Below are positions 9,993 to 21,684 of a stretch of DNA of 64,000 nt, one piece after another. The translations under genes were made by a program, and so were the position numbers. How positions within the stretch are numbered: the first letter of the stretch is position 1; each line of letters opens with the position of its first letter. Under the pieces are notes generated by a model. It was not told where the DNA came from. It was given only the letters and a program-made list of their open reading frames with translations, and searched no databases. The stretch is from Ephemerocybe angulata. Its lineage: Eukaryota; Basidiomycota; Agaricomycetes; Agaricales; Psathyrellaceae. Where the stretch lies: contig JAACJK010000069.1 in NCBI GenBank assembly GCA_013368325.1, positions 181,608 through 245,607 on the forward strand. The letters run 5' to 3'.

Positions 9993-12900
9993 TAGAGAAG
10001 AAAAAGGCGCGTGAATCTTGCCAGCAGGGGTTGAAATGACCTGCCCTCATGATTAGGTCCCCATGATGCATCAGGTAACTTGAACTGATGATCCGCCTCC
10101 GCTGAGCTCGTTTGCACTGACTCGGTGTCGCCCGGCCGACAGGTCGCCCGTCGCTTTAACTCGGTTCAGCCAAAATTTATGCTGATAACAGCTAGCATTG
10201 TGTCTAAAGCAAGTCTAAAGCTCTTCACTCTCTCGAACGGTTCGATTGGAAACTTGGCTGTACTCACGATGTAGAAGCTCCTGGACGACCTTTACGCCGC
10301 TACTTTTACACCAACTTCTGCGCCTTAGGTGGTCCCAGCTCTCAATACTCTGTACTGCCGTCGACTATCGTTGATCACCCCGTGAGGCCGCCCGAGAGGT
10401 CGCGCCTGGGATTCGCTGTCTTCGTGGTCGCTCAATCCTCATTCCTACGCGCAAGGCCTATCCCAGTGAAATCTTGCATGCAGCGTATTCTACAGCCGAC
10501 TTGGTGCTAATTTTTTGCAGGGAGAGCTGAGGTGGGAGGTGGATTCGCGACGCGAAAACTTCGTGGTGAGCGTTCGTGAGCGAGAGGAGCAAGTTCCATT
10601 TAGCGCCCAAGGCTTAGCCAACCTTTGATCCCGCAGGACACAGCCACATCTGTGCGGATGATCCGTGTCGAGGATGGTATCGCTCAGCGCTCAGCGCTCA
10701 GCGACCGCCGGCGCGACGCCGCCTCATGGAGCAGCCTGGATCCATCAGTCTCTCCCTTCCGCCGTCCTCAAGCCGTCCTGCGCATCTCGTTCAGCAGCAC
10801 CTCGTGTACCTGGACCCCACTGCTAGTACCGAATATCTAACACCGCCATTGTCGCGCAGATTATGGAGAACGCCTGGATGGGACTCGGAGGTGTGCTTAC
10901 GATCGCGGGAGGAGGGACTGAAGGGTGTATGGATTGAACAGGCAAGTTCCTCAACCCCAGGCATCCGAGTCGGCCATCCCACTGTCTTCTCGATCGCGTG
11001 GCCATCGCCATGATCCATCTCCAAGCTCCAGGCTCATCCCGCTGCTCCGCTTCGCAGATCTCGCCAACGTATTCTGGCCTCGTGATCGTCAGTAGCCTTG
11101 GACCTACCTGGCAATCTGCGTTCGTGACATCGGCGACTTGGACTCCTGGCTTCGTCTCTGGTCGCCCTCGACATGCCTGGCATCTCGTTCTTGTTACGAG
11201 TCCGAAGTTTACGTAGAATTTGTTTTGGGTGTTGAAAAAATCAGTCTGTTGTCGTCCCATCACTTGCTGACTAATTGGGACTCACGCACGGACCACCCTC
11301 ACCGCAAGGTCGATTCAGTCGGTTGTCGACCCATCATTGATGACTAATTTGGCCACACGGACCAAGACCTCCCTGGTCTGTGAGGGAGAAGCAGAGGGTC
11401 TAGACAAAGCCGGTCGTGAGGAGTGAAATGTGGGAGGGAAGAAGCTTGTTCTCGGACTAGAGGCGGGGATAGATCATAGAGGCGGCGAGGGGCAACAGGC
11501 AGCGCTGGCTAAGTCAAGTGACACTTCAATGACTCGGCGGGCAGGGAATAGAATAGATGTTTATTCATTACATTAGGCCATAAAGTACATGGGGAGATCA
11601 TATCCAAAGAACTGGAAAGAAGCACTGATGACGGCTTCCGTGGTGGCTCTTCAGTGATGGATTTGAGGAAGGGAGGAAGGCGGCACCCGAGCGGGCGCCA
11701 ATTCCATCCCTTGCCTTTCAGGTTATGCCCGAGGGCGTCGTCCGACGTGGACGTCGCGAGTGAAGTTTGGAGGTGGTGACGAGGGCGTCATTCGATGCGG
11801 AACTGGCGGGGTGGACTTTCGACGTGACCTGGGGTTTGGCTGAACATAGAAGACAACTGGCGCTAGGTAGTGTTGGGTGTAGCGGATGACGGCGGTGGGC
11901 ATGCGTCGCTAGACGCGGCAACATGGTGCGGTGATGGAGATGCAAGTGGAGGCTGGCATTGCCTTGGGAATAGTTAGTGCTCGTTAACGGGAACTATGGG
12001 GAATGGGTTTGATGGGACTTACCAGGTAGGAGCTGTGGCAGTCACGGTCCTGGGCAAACATGAGGCCTGCGACGTTGTCTGAGTTGCGGTGAAGACGGTC
12101 TGTGAAGACGGATGCATTGGTAACAACTTGGTAGTGGGTGATGCCATGGTCCAACGAATTCATGGTGAGCTCAGTGGGCGTCGAACGATGCAGCATGGCC
12201 GCAGGGCTTTGGTATCTGTTCTCCCGGTCAGTGAAGGCTTGTGTTGGACGACGGACGTGTTAAGGACGGCATTACCTGGCTTATGCACCGCATCCGTAGG
12301 TGGTGGTGGATCTTGTGGTGGGCAGCGGACGTGGGCGATGACTTGGTGGATGCCGAGCCCGAGGCAGGGGCGGGGGCCGAGGGAGGAGCCGAGATGGGCG
12401 TTTGGGATTCAGCTGCCTGCGAATGCCGTCCAATCACACCAGTGAAATGACGGTGCGTGGGCGCTGATGACAGCGTGGCAAGCGGAGGGGTGTTTGGGGC
12501 TCCTTGTGCTCAGCCTTGGTGACCTGGGGCGAAGGGTGGTGTTGGAGCATCGGGTGTTGGCGTCATCGAGCTGGAGGACGCAGGTCAGCCACATGAGCGC
12601 GAGTTGGGAGGCGGCTGCACAGACACTGCGCAGCGCAGGGAAGGAAGAGTTAGCGAGGCAACGGGGAGGGACGGGGATATGAGGTTGAATTTGTTGTGGG
12701 AGTGTGGGAGGGGCGCTGGCAGCCTGGCACACAGCCATCACGCGTTGCGGGAATTTCCGAGATGCCGAGCAAGCCATGCGATGACAAATCCGTGGGCGCT
12801 TGCCGTGTCATTCTTTGGCGCACGCCCATTCTGGTGCGCCTGGATGAAGTTTGGTGGAACTCCGGGTTGAAATGATGAAGAAATATTCAATAAATATATA

Positions 12901-13077
12901 ATTACAGATGAAAAGGAATATAGATTTGTTTGGGGCACTCTCTGGACCATTACCCACATAGGAATGGGCAAGGTACAAGCAAGGTAGGGAATGGGTGTGA
13001 GTGGTTGGTGCCGGAATCGGACTCGTAACGGCCAGGCGAAGCTCTGGCCACAGGACAAGTTTCCTCGCGCGTCTCTT

Positions 13078-13107
13078 CCCTCTTTCCTCTTTCCTCTTTC
13101 CTCTTTC
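13078..13107 (+). repeat. CTCTTTC microsatellite
   Basis: Four tandem copies of a seven-base CTCTTTC unit, slightly degenerate at the ends. No coding significance is seen. Confidence 0.7.
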
Positions 13108-14283
13108 CTTGCTTGGCACACCACGCCCAACCTCGATCGCAACGCGACACTATCATCGCAATGTCAATCAGTCCTGCTGCTCCGTCCCGCCTAAGCTAAA
13201 CACCGAATATGACTGCCACTCAACTGCCACTCGCACTTTCTGAACGTGCTATCCCTCCCTTGGCTATACTTATCCCTTCCGTTCTTCCATCTGCACTTGC
13301 AAGTTGCACTGTGTTAAGTGCGTGCGCGGCATGTCGTGATGATCGATCGCCCATGGGTGCACCCTGGGCGGGTACTCGGAGGATGTTCAGAGGAGATGGT
13401 TCGTTGGGGTGTGGGGTGCGGGGTTATGCTGGGATGTGTGGTTTTCGAGTTTTGGCTTGGGGTTGGGTTCGTTGTATGATTGGGTCGGGTGTTGAGAGGG
13501 TCGGGTCGGCTCATGTGTTGGGGCTGGTTGGTCGGAGGCAGTTTGGGATGGGGAGTTGGGCGGGCGTGGAGGGTGATGGGGATTCAGTTAGGGTTATGTA
13601 CGTGCCATGACAGATTACAATGGTTGAATGGAAACTCCGCAGTGTTGCAGAAGTGCTATGCATCACAGCCGCGGTCTGGGACTGCGATTCCTACGGGAGG
13701 ACTCGCATTCGAGAACTACGGCTACAACAGTGCACCATCGTGGTATGATATATCAGCCCAGACTTGATTGAATGAGTCCGGATATCAGAGAATGTCTCCC
13801 AAGGTATGTATATAGTGCAACCACAGTATCGTTGTAAGTGCAGGAATGCATTTGAGTGCCGAGGGGGTTGCATGACGTCTTGTCCGATGGCTCGTTATCG
13901 TTCGTCATAGCCTGGGAAGGTGAAGGAAATCATAGATTGAGTGTGCGCGCAACGTGGGTCGGAAGGAGGATGGTGGCTACATGACGAGGTCGGATACTGA
14001 TTCAGCTGGAATGACGACTTGTGTCATTAATATTGTACATTTATATGCTAAGTGTGAACCTTCATGGCTGTTTTTAAGACAGCATCGTTGATCCCGGTGA
14101 GCGCTTATTCGCTAGGCCTCGTGGGTGACAATGTTGTCACGAATATCACGATGGAACCTTCTCCACATCTTCTACTAATAGATGACAACTAGGGTTTGTG
14201 ATCAGAACTTGTAGTACACTTGGAAATAAGAGATTTATGCATCGAGTGAAGAACGAGAAGCGTCCGAACCCGGTTCACCCAAC

Positions 14284-14293
14284 GGGCGCTTAA
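14284..14293 (+). promoter_or_regulatory. GGGCGCTTAA motif
   Basis: Exact copy of the recurrent 10-base motif in a stretch without a supported gene. A regulatory role here is unsupported; it may mark repeat-derived DNA. Confidence 0.3.
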
Positions 14294-14829
14294 ACCTGTG
14301 GTAAGCGGCCGATGCTGAGCACGGCAATGGGCCCTCGGCATTTTGGGTGTGGACTGTCTGTAGAACCTGCCTGAGGCTGCAACCTTAGCTATCAGGGACA
14401 ATCTAGACAGGAAACCAGTGTATTGGGAGAAATAAATAGTAACTACGATACATATCCCTAATACTGGTCTGCCACGCCACGATGGAATTCTGACAGAAGA
14501 GTTCAAGCACCCTCACCAGCGGTGCTGAAATCCTGATGGAAGCACATCACTAAAAACGCGAGTCACTTACATGGAATTATATGGCCTGATACTACCCTGA
14601 CGGCGGCTGATATTGGGTTGATACTTGCTGTTCACCGATTGTAGGGACTTATATTTCTGATCATTCAAGTTTATGCACTCGCGATTCCAGTGATGCAGTC
14701 AGTTGGTATCAAATTCACGTATTCGGGCACGAGCAAGAGAACGAGGTCAGTCACCGGATATGCTACAATCGAAACAAGGTACATACCTTTTAGTGACGTT
14801 GACGCATGGATTCTCAGTGGTGTTGAAGT

Positions 14830-16750
14830 ACTCAGCGTGGAGTACCTCGCTTGAGCGTGCTCGCCAGCTGTGTTGCAGTCCTGGTGGAGACAGTGAGCCT
14901 GCAAGCAAGGATGTGGATACTCAGAAGGAGGACATACCCTTGGGAATGAGGAGGGCGTTGATTAATGCGAGAACGTCGGACGGTGCGAACTGGTGGTGGT
15001 GGCCGGCGGTGTGGTGGGAGGTGCCCTTCTATCAGCCAATGCTGCTCGTCAATCTGATCGTCGTTCACATCCTCCTCCCCCTCTACCACAGGCGTCACAC
15101 CATAATCGAATCTGATTCATCTGGAACCCTCCCACCTCCCCCACCACCCCTCTCCACCCTCCTCCCCTCCCGTACGCTCCACCAGTGCCGTTAGCTTTGC
15201 ATGCGTCGTCCGCACCCTCCGCATCGCCATGATACCGTGACAGTATTGTTGTTATGATGAATGTTAGCATCGACTTCTTCGGCTGTTTGTCCACTGTGGG
15301 CGTTCTCTTGTGAACCCGTTTCTTCGGATTCACTGAGGTCGACAAAGGAGAAGGTATCGCCGGCAGCCCATTCACAACCAATGCATCGCTCTCCACTGCG
15401 TCTTACCACAGCTGCGATATCGCCAAGTCATCTTCCATACCTGCAAACCGTGCCTGTTCGCGCGGTGACCCGACCTACGTCGGCCTTTCTCTTGTCTCCC
15501 GTCGCCGCTCCAAGATCGAGTGCAAGCTTCTCGGGTTCAATGGTGTGTTCGGAGTCGGGGACAAGGGATTTGCGCTTTCCCAAAGTTACATGCCCTGAAG
15601 AGGAGGAGGGAAAGCCGCGGTCCAGTTCACAGAACAGCACCATGCCTTCGGGGGGTGCATATCAGGGCGGGGGATTCGACGAAAGGGACATCGAGCTTGC
15701 AGCTGGAGCTGATGGCGATGGGTTGCGAGGAGTACCGGGAGTGGGTATGGCGGTGGATTATCCTCCCTACCCGGGTCTCGAGCGGTGAAGTAGTCTGGAG
15801 CTGCAAGGAGGCGCTGCATCATTGCCCTCTTTGAAGGTGAGTCCAAGTTCGTCGAGGTCCCTGCACTCTGACGATCCTCGCTCTGCTTGCCCTGCCTCGT
15901 CTCATCATCTGACTAGCGGAAGGCTGTTGCAGGGGAGAGGCGGACGATACTTAATGGAGCCTGGCCATCTGCAGGCTCGTTGCTGCTCGTTGTGATTTGA
16001 TGGGGTATGGGAAGGGGCGGCGCCAACACGTTTCCGGTGTCGTTGGGAGATAAAGGAGTGTGGTTGGAGATAGGCTGCCAGGTTGAGTCGTGATGGCACA
16101 GGGCGCACTGGTCGGTGTCCATGTGCATTGTACTCATTGGCCTTGGATGGAATGCGTGAGCGAGGAGAAGTCGGCGAAGTCGTCGTATTCGTCGAATCAG
16201 GGGACACGTGCGAGGATTTGGCACCGAAAGATGATATTGGGCGGTAGGAGGGATTACAGGGGAGGAGGCGGTGGGGAGATTGGGTGGGAGGGGCAATGTT
16301 GACTGGTTGGTTTCAATTTGTGACCGGGACACCTTCTTGACACTTCTTGAAACCGTTGACCGCCGAAGGACAGCCGGGCGTTGGGGGTCGATGTTTGACA
16401 CTGCGTCTGGGAAGTCTTTCAGGAGGAGTGGGTTGAGTGGCGAAGGTGACGGAGGGCTGGCCGAGGACGCGAGCGACGTTAGGGGAGTCCAATAGTGCAG
16501 TCGAGCCTGCAACACAAACGATATCAGTGGAATCGGTGAACGAAAACACAGCCTACCATTTGTGGTGAGGTTCGAGCTGGAAATGGAGGCTACCGCCTCC
16601 ATTGCCGGCAATTGAGAGGGAGATATCTTAGTGGTGATGGTTGGGTGTGTTGCGAGAGGGTGAAGAAGGTGTTCGGGCTCCAGAAAAGAGACCATTCGAT
16701 GAATAAGTTGAAATAACACCCGGGGAAACTGGACGAATCCAAGTCGCACA
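14830..16750 (-). other. possible decayed or unrecognised minus-strand coding region
   Basis: Several minus-strand frames read as protein-like but do not join cleanly: 15098-14930 (TPVVEGEEDVNDDQIDEQHW), 15409-15200 (FSFVDLSESEETGSQENAHS), 15600-15440 (GKRKSLVPDSEHTIEPEKLA) and a long Ser/Pro-rich frame at 16749-15913. No domain was recognised, and no start-to-stop model with good splice sites was found. It may be a fast-evolving gene with several introns or a pseudogene. Confidence 0.25.
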
Positions 16751-16971
16751 CCAAGATAAGGTAAGATACTAGGCTATACTCGAGTAGAAGGGGAAGACGT
16801 ACAAGTGTAGTATAAGATTACTAATCCAACACCCTTAATAAATCTCACCGTTACTATTAGCACTGGGCGATGGGCGGTACCTGAGTACGAGCGTGAACAC
16901 ACGGCAAATGCCGCCGCGATCACGAAAACACCCGGTCGGGAAATGCCGTTCGCCATCACGGCAACACGCGG

Positions 16972-17064
16972 CCGAGCACAGCGTCAACCGGCGGGGGAAA
17001 AGCTTCAAAAAGCCCGGGAAACCAGATCCGCAAATTCGCAGCCGCATATTCGCAGGTCAGCGAC
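16972..17064 (-). repeat. arm of a dispersed inverted repeat (left)
   Basis: Read on the minus strand, this segment (gacctgcgaat, then gcggatctggtttcccggg, then gaagctt) matches the plus strand at 18700-18785. The two copies are in inverted orientation about 1.6 kb apart with their 'gacctgcg' ends facing each other. No homology is seen outside the arms. It could be the remains of a transposon's ends or of an inverted duplication. Confidence 0.5.
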
Positions 17065-17590
17065 TGTGGGAACCTTTCCGGCAAATGCCGCCAATCGTCA
17101 ATTTCCCCGCCCTGCCAACTTTGACTTGGGCTAGAGGGCAGCGCTGATTGGCACAGCGTTTCCGAGAATTCACTTCTCTCTCTGGATGGTCTCTTATACA
17201 CCCATGGTCCATGAGGAGCGGAAATTATCGAGCCGAATTAATGAAGGGACAGATTACTTCCTCAACTGCGGGCGCAACTTGGAAAGATGGGAACACGGCA
17301 TTTACATTCGCTGAGATATCCACGTACACAAGGAGGTCACTACTCGAAGCTCTAGGACTGGGTTCGGATTTTGTGGCGGCACTGATACTGTGGCGTAGCT
17401 CTCGATGAGACTTGTTCAATTTCATTAAAATTGAGGCTATCTGAGTGAACAATGATTGTGAGCGTGCCCATTGACTCGAGAGCAGAGTATTACCTATACG
17501 GTTCCCTGAGTGGGACGGGCTTCTTCCACCCTGTTTCCCCAATGGCAGTCACTACTAGTCACGTCCCTTTCTATTAGCAAATTAACATCC

Positions 17591-17638
17591 AATCACTATC
17601 TATGTTGGTTATAAAATCACTATCTATGTTGGTTATAA
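17591..17638 (+). repeat. 24-bp tandem repeat, two copies
   Basis: Two perfect copies of AATCACTATCTATGTTGGTT plus ATAA lie side by side in AT-rich intergenic DNA. Confidence 0.8.
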
Positions 17639-18129
17639 TGCATAATGTACTATATTTATTACAGGCAATCCCGAAGTATACCGTCACTAATCAATCACTA
17701 ATCCCTTGGTGCTCATGGCACTGCCAATGTGCCTTTGACTTCGGTGCACTCGCGCTCGCGAGCCAATGCAATTGAGCCAATGGTACACATTCCTTTTACT
17801 ATTCGCCGTAGTCCATACTTCGCCCGCATTGAATGACTCTATACCCATATTCTTTTGACATATGTAACCCAGAACCACATCTTAATTGATAATCAACATA
17901 CTATCCTCTGTGCCTTCATGCTCCGACAGCACATACATCTGTCTTATATATCCTGGGGACACGGCAGACGCGATGTCCCAGACGTGCTCTGTCACTGTAT
18001 GCAAACTGTATGTGTTTGTCTCAAAATTGACAGACCCCTTATCATTTAGCCCTTTGTTGTACTTGCCCTTGCGGGAAGAGATTTACGCCTCGTAAACAGA
18101 AGTGAGGATACAGTACTTGTCGCCACCTA

Positions 18130-18442
18130 GTGATCACCACGGGTCGCGCGACCCGCACGGGTTCGCGGGTTGTACCCCGTGGGGTGCGGGTGCGGGTGGG
18201 CATTCCCCAACCCGTCCCCTACAAAACAAGCCCAAGAACGTCCAGATCGGACGAGAACTGGCCGAGATATGGCCCATTTATGTGCTAGGACATAAATGAA
18301 CCATATCTCAGCCAAATCTCGTCCGATTTGGCTGTTTTTGGGTTCGTTTTGGCGGGTAAACCCGCGGTTTCGCGGGTAGGGTTGGCCCGGGTGCGGGTGC
18401 GGGTTGCTGCGCCATGACCCGGGGTCAACCCGTGGTGATCAC
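18130..18442. mobile_element. 313-bp foldback (MITE-like) element
   Basis: The ends GTGATCACCACGGGT and its reverse complement (imperfect after the first bases) bound a long inverted repeat. Each arm is about 150 bases: both hold CG-rich 'gggtgcgggtgcggg'-type sequence on the outside and 'cggacgaga..tggc.gagatatgg.ccatttatg' on the inside, meeting near 18290. A 9-base direct repeat, CGCCACCTA, lies directly left of the element (18121-18129) and again at 18449-18457, six bases beyond the right end; it may be a target duplication with an offset or a chance match. The element has no coding capacity. Confidence 0.65.
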
Positions 18443-18459
18443 TATCGACGCCACCTATT

Positions 18460-18900
18460 AGTACCTGTAGATTGTGTGCAAAATCGATTTGCTGTGAACC
18501 GAAATATTGGAAGCGCAAGGCCGACAGCGAGGGGTCCAGCACCAAACGAAAGGGTCGAAGGCGAAGGCGAGGTCATTGATCTTGCGACCAAAGAGTATGC
18601 CGTCAACGGTCAGGCTGCGAGCGGAGGGCGGGGACATGGCTTCGGCGGCCCCTACGTAAATGATCACCTTGGCTAGGAATCGAACCCTCGATCGGCTCGT
18701 GGCCGACCTGCGAATTGCGAATTGCGAACTGCGAATCTGCGGATCTCGTTTCCCGGGTGTCCTCAAAAGCTTGGCGCCATGAAACCTCACCGGGACTGCA
18801 AAGTACCCGAGTCATAAATGCCTCGGAATAAGGTTCCTGTCTTGAATCCCGACGAATAAGGTATTTCATTCTCCACACTGGTCCCGTAGGTCCGGGAGCC
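18460..18900. other. fragmentary region with the right repeat arm
   Basis: It contains the right arm (18700-18785) of the dispersed inverted repeat. The minus strand reads MSPPSARSLTVDGILFGRKI and ends before a stop, which is protein-like but too short to name. A T-arm-like string GGTTCGATTCC occurs on the minus strand near 18680 but has no tRNA fold around it. Confidence 0.35.
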
Positions 18901-18979
18901 ACTCATGGTGATGGGGTTGGGAACTTCCTTTCTCATTTCGGATGAACCCTTCCATTGCTGCCACTGAAGAGGTTGGAGA

Positions 18980-19501
18980 CAAGGGGGGGCCGGACTTCAG
19001 AAAAAAAACCTAGGGTCGGAATTTTGACTACGCCAAACGCAAGGTGGACTAACTAAGTACGTAATCAGGGGCATTTCCAAATATAGTAATAATATGTCAT
19101 AGCCTTGGGCACTTATTTGCCTGACCACTTGTTTTTATTCTTCTTGACCATGGTGAGTGTTTTCTGAGGGAGTGATTGAAGGTGCAAGGTAGCAGTAGTC
19201 CGCCGCCGTATGTCGCTACACCTCAGCTTTCTGAAAATGGTAGTTAGGTGCATGCGTATATTGGGCTCATATTGATTGCAGAGGCAGCACGACGTCGGCA
19301 TGCACCTGTTTTGGGACTGTAATGACAGCTACAGCTGCATGAGACCATAAAATGCTTTTCCAGACCAAAATGAGCCCATATATCCTCAAATTCGCGCCAT
19401 TTTAGGGTATTTCTATTGGGGGTCCGATTTTCTTTTCCCAGCCGAGGGCTGGACTAACTAGGTAGGTACCGGTCGGTAATTTAAAGTCCGGTCCCCCCTT
19501 G
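18980..19501. mobile_element. 522-bp hAT-like non-autonomous element
   Basis: The left end CAAGGGGGGGCCGGACTT and the right end (reverse complement CAAGGGGGGACCGGACTT) differ at one base over 18. Both are flanked by the 8-base direct repeat GTTGGAGA at 18972-18979 and 19502-19509. An 8-base target duplication with ends starting CA and G-rich is the signature of hAT superfamily elements. The interior has no transposase. It carries a subterminal direct repeat GGACTAACTA at both sides (near 19047 and 19450), and a short minus-strand frame ending KKNKNKWSGK at about 19113 that may be captured host sequence. Confidence 0.82.
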
Positions 19502-19509
19502 GTTGGAGA

Positions 19510-21684
19510 ACGAATGTATGACCATGGGCGCCCTTGAAGTAGCGCACATCGCATAACGGTCTCCTGATATAAATATAACTCACCACAATGTGACAGTAGA
19601 ATTTGAGCAACGCGGCTGCGGAATTTACGAGTCCGTCTTTAGCGGAATCGTTCTGTGCCCTCCAAAATCCAGGTTCAGTGGTAAAAATTTGATTGGATCA
19701 CAATTTGTAAGCATGACTAACGCTAGCGTAATCACTGAATTCGCGCTTTGCAACGCTTTTGCTCTCTCCAAGCTCTCTCTGCTTTCAACGTCCTAACATC
19801 ATCTCCTTGAAGTTGTCTCTTTGAACCGAATGTTCTGTGCGAGTTCTGTGTTAGAAGCACCGCGCTTTTTGGGCTGTCTTAAAACTTTCTGCGGCGCGGT
19901 CTCAGAGGTCAGTTCAAATCAATAGAACACAAAGTTCGGGACTGACTTGGGACTGACCTTTTGCAATGTAGGATTGGAGATCATGCGAAAAAGTTGATTC
20001 GGGCACCCATAGCGACGGCTGTAAGATCTCAGCACAACGACTGGCGACCCCGGGCTCGTGTAGACAGCGTGCGCCGACGAGCTGACCTCAACCTCTTTTC
20101 ATCTCGAACAACGCCCCACCACGATTCATGAAGTCCGCAAACCCCATCCAAACGATGCCCTCACGTCATGGGGGACGCCCGCCACGACAACCCACGCATC
20201 CATAGGACCATGCGTTCTTGCACGAGGACAGCCCTCGAGCCCTGCCCAGCTGCGCCGACGCCTGGACCCGTTTTCGATGCAAGGCTGCGCGGCCATCGTC
20301 TGAAGAAGCTCGTCGTAGCCGCACTCCGGAAACTCAACGCGATTGGCTTACCTTGAACACCCCGGCGCGAGCATCCTTGCCACGGCCAATTCCAACCGGT
20401 AAGCACAACAACGATGAGAAATTGAATGAATTGACTGACCGTAGTGTTCTGTAGGCTCGACATGCCCTGAATACAACCCGCCGTCGCCCAGTGTTCCGCC
20501 AATACCGAGATCACGAGTTGGACGGACCATGCAGGGTACATTTGGGACGGGAAACAAGGGTGAGTCGTCGCTGGATATTCGCTATAACGAATTGCTTACC
20601 TTAGTGACTCTATTAGCTTGACCAAGCTCAGCCCCGCCGTTGCAATTCGTGACCCGCTGCCGAGGACCCAGGGCTGATACGATCCAGTCGCAAACCCGAC
20701 GAATTCTGAAGCTGTGATCGGCGTCCTGCGAGGCGAAGTCTCTCTATTGAAACTTGCCGCAGGACTCGAGTCTGTTTTCTCGACCAGCGCTTGCTCGGCT
20801 GCCCACCCACACACATCTATACGTTCCGTGCCCTTCCTTCTACTCCCTTTGCTTTGCTCTCTTCCCACCATCACCTTCATTCTCCTTCCATCTCGTCGTC
20901 GTTGTCTGTCCTTGTATGCGTCATCGTCGGAGGCCTTTGGGGCAGGTGAGTACGACGCGTCTCGTCGTGGTCGGTATAGTTTACTGACATGGGATTGGTG
21001 CGCTAGCTGGTCTGACTCGCGTTCCGGGGGTGCGTGCTAACAGGGGTTCGAGAAGGTTAAGGGCAGACCCAGTCGTCGATGTCGTCGGTTCAGGTTCAAG
21101 ACGACCGTGAAGTGGAATACGCTGTTGTCACGCAGCACATGCCCTCGAACAGATCACAAGTACACACTTCTCATCATTGAGGATGGACTTGTGGTGGGCC
21201 AGGGCATGGAACAGCATGTTCTTCGTTCCTACAGCGCTGGAATGAACGAAGCGAGGTGAGCACTGCATGTTGTGCAAGATTGGATCTTGTACTCACTTTC
21301 ATCGTGGCGTCGTCCAGACTCATTTCGCAAGTTGTTCACAAGGCGACCCCTGCGCCCTTTCGCATCGAGCGCACTGCGTCAGAATTGACATTAGCCAAGC
21401 GCATCGCACACCCCCGCCAAAGGAAACACGCACCAAACACGCACCTCGGCCCAATCGACGATGAATTCGATGAATTCACTGTGTATGCGCGGGGATAGTT
21501 CTGGGAAGAGTGGAGAGCCGGTTAATCTCGGGGCTTGTGCAGATAGTCAAGCATGTACGTACGTAATATACCATGCTAATAGAATGGGAAACTGGCCCAA
21601 GGGCTTCTCAAATTCAAATGGTCCTGGGCACTAGTAGCCCCGTCGGGCCACAGCCCTCGACGGACTCGTACCTGCCACGCTTAG
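19510..21684. other. no gene supported
   Basis: Open frames overlap on both strands without a recognisable domain. A possible exon chain on the plus strand (ATG at 20915, donor at 20945, acceptor near 21040, open to a GTGAGC at 21256) reads GFEKVKGRPSRRCRR, which faintly recalls the end of a copper-fist motif, but the cysteine part is absent. A pyrimidine-rich stretch at 20830-20900 precedes that ATG and is promoter- or 5'UTR-like. Confidence 0.35.

Larger units (their letters stand above)
7345..10690. repeat. left copy of a ~3.3 kb segmental duplication
   Basis: This block matches 25081-28450 in direct orientation. Similarity starts at 'gaacctggagctggcggttc' (7345) and runs through two KST genes and their 5' regions. 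It fades near 10690, where the 'ggacacagccacat' stretch is the last clear match. Coding parts of copies 2 and 4 are almost identical, while flanks and the copy 3/5 pair have diverged by substitutions and small indels. KST copy 1 is not included in the duplicated unit. Confidence 0.85.
10691..14700. other. gene-poor region, no gene supported
   Basis: Only short, low-complexity open frames are seen, with no paralogue in the window and no recognisable domain. Small features: a direct repeat of about 38 bases at 11242 and 11317 (both contain 'ttgtcg.cccatca'), a CTCTTTC microsatellite at 13078-13107, a G-rich stretch at 13390-13580, and a GGGCGCTTAA motif at 14284-14293. The minus strand from 11700 to 12780 is Ser/Pro/Thr-rich in more than one frame, which could be composition bias or a decayed gene. 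Confidence 0.5.

Noticed and set aside
15913..16749. 278-codon minus-strand frame
   Set aside because: It is Ser/Pro/Leu-rich with no domain and no conserved splice context, and adjacent protein-like pieces lie in other frames. Kept only as part of a weak region note.
17225..17542. 105-codon minus-strand frame
   Set aside because: It has protein-like composition but no homologue in the window, no recognisable motif and sits among repeats.
18660..18720. Possible tRNA on the minus strand (GGTTCGATTCC near 18680)
   Set aside because: The string looks like a T-loop, but its stem pairs only over two or three bases and no acceptor, D or anticodon arms could be placed around it.
20915..21256. Plus-strand exon chain reading GFEKVKGRPSRRCRR, like part of a copper-fist domain
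   Set aside because: The zinc-binding cysteines that define the copper fist are absent upstream, and the frame does not continue into a recognisable protein.
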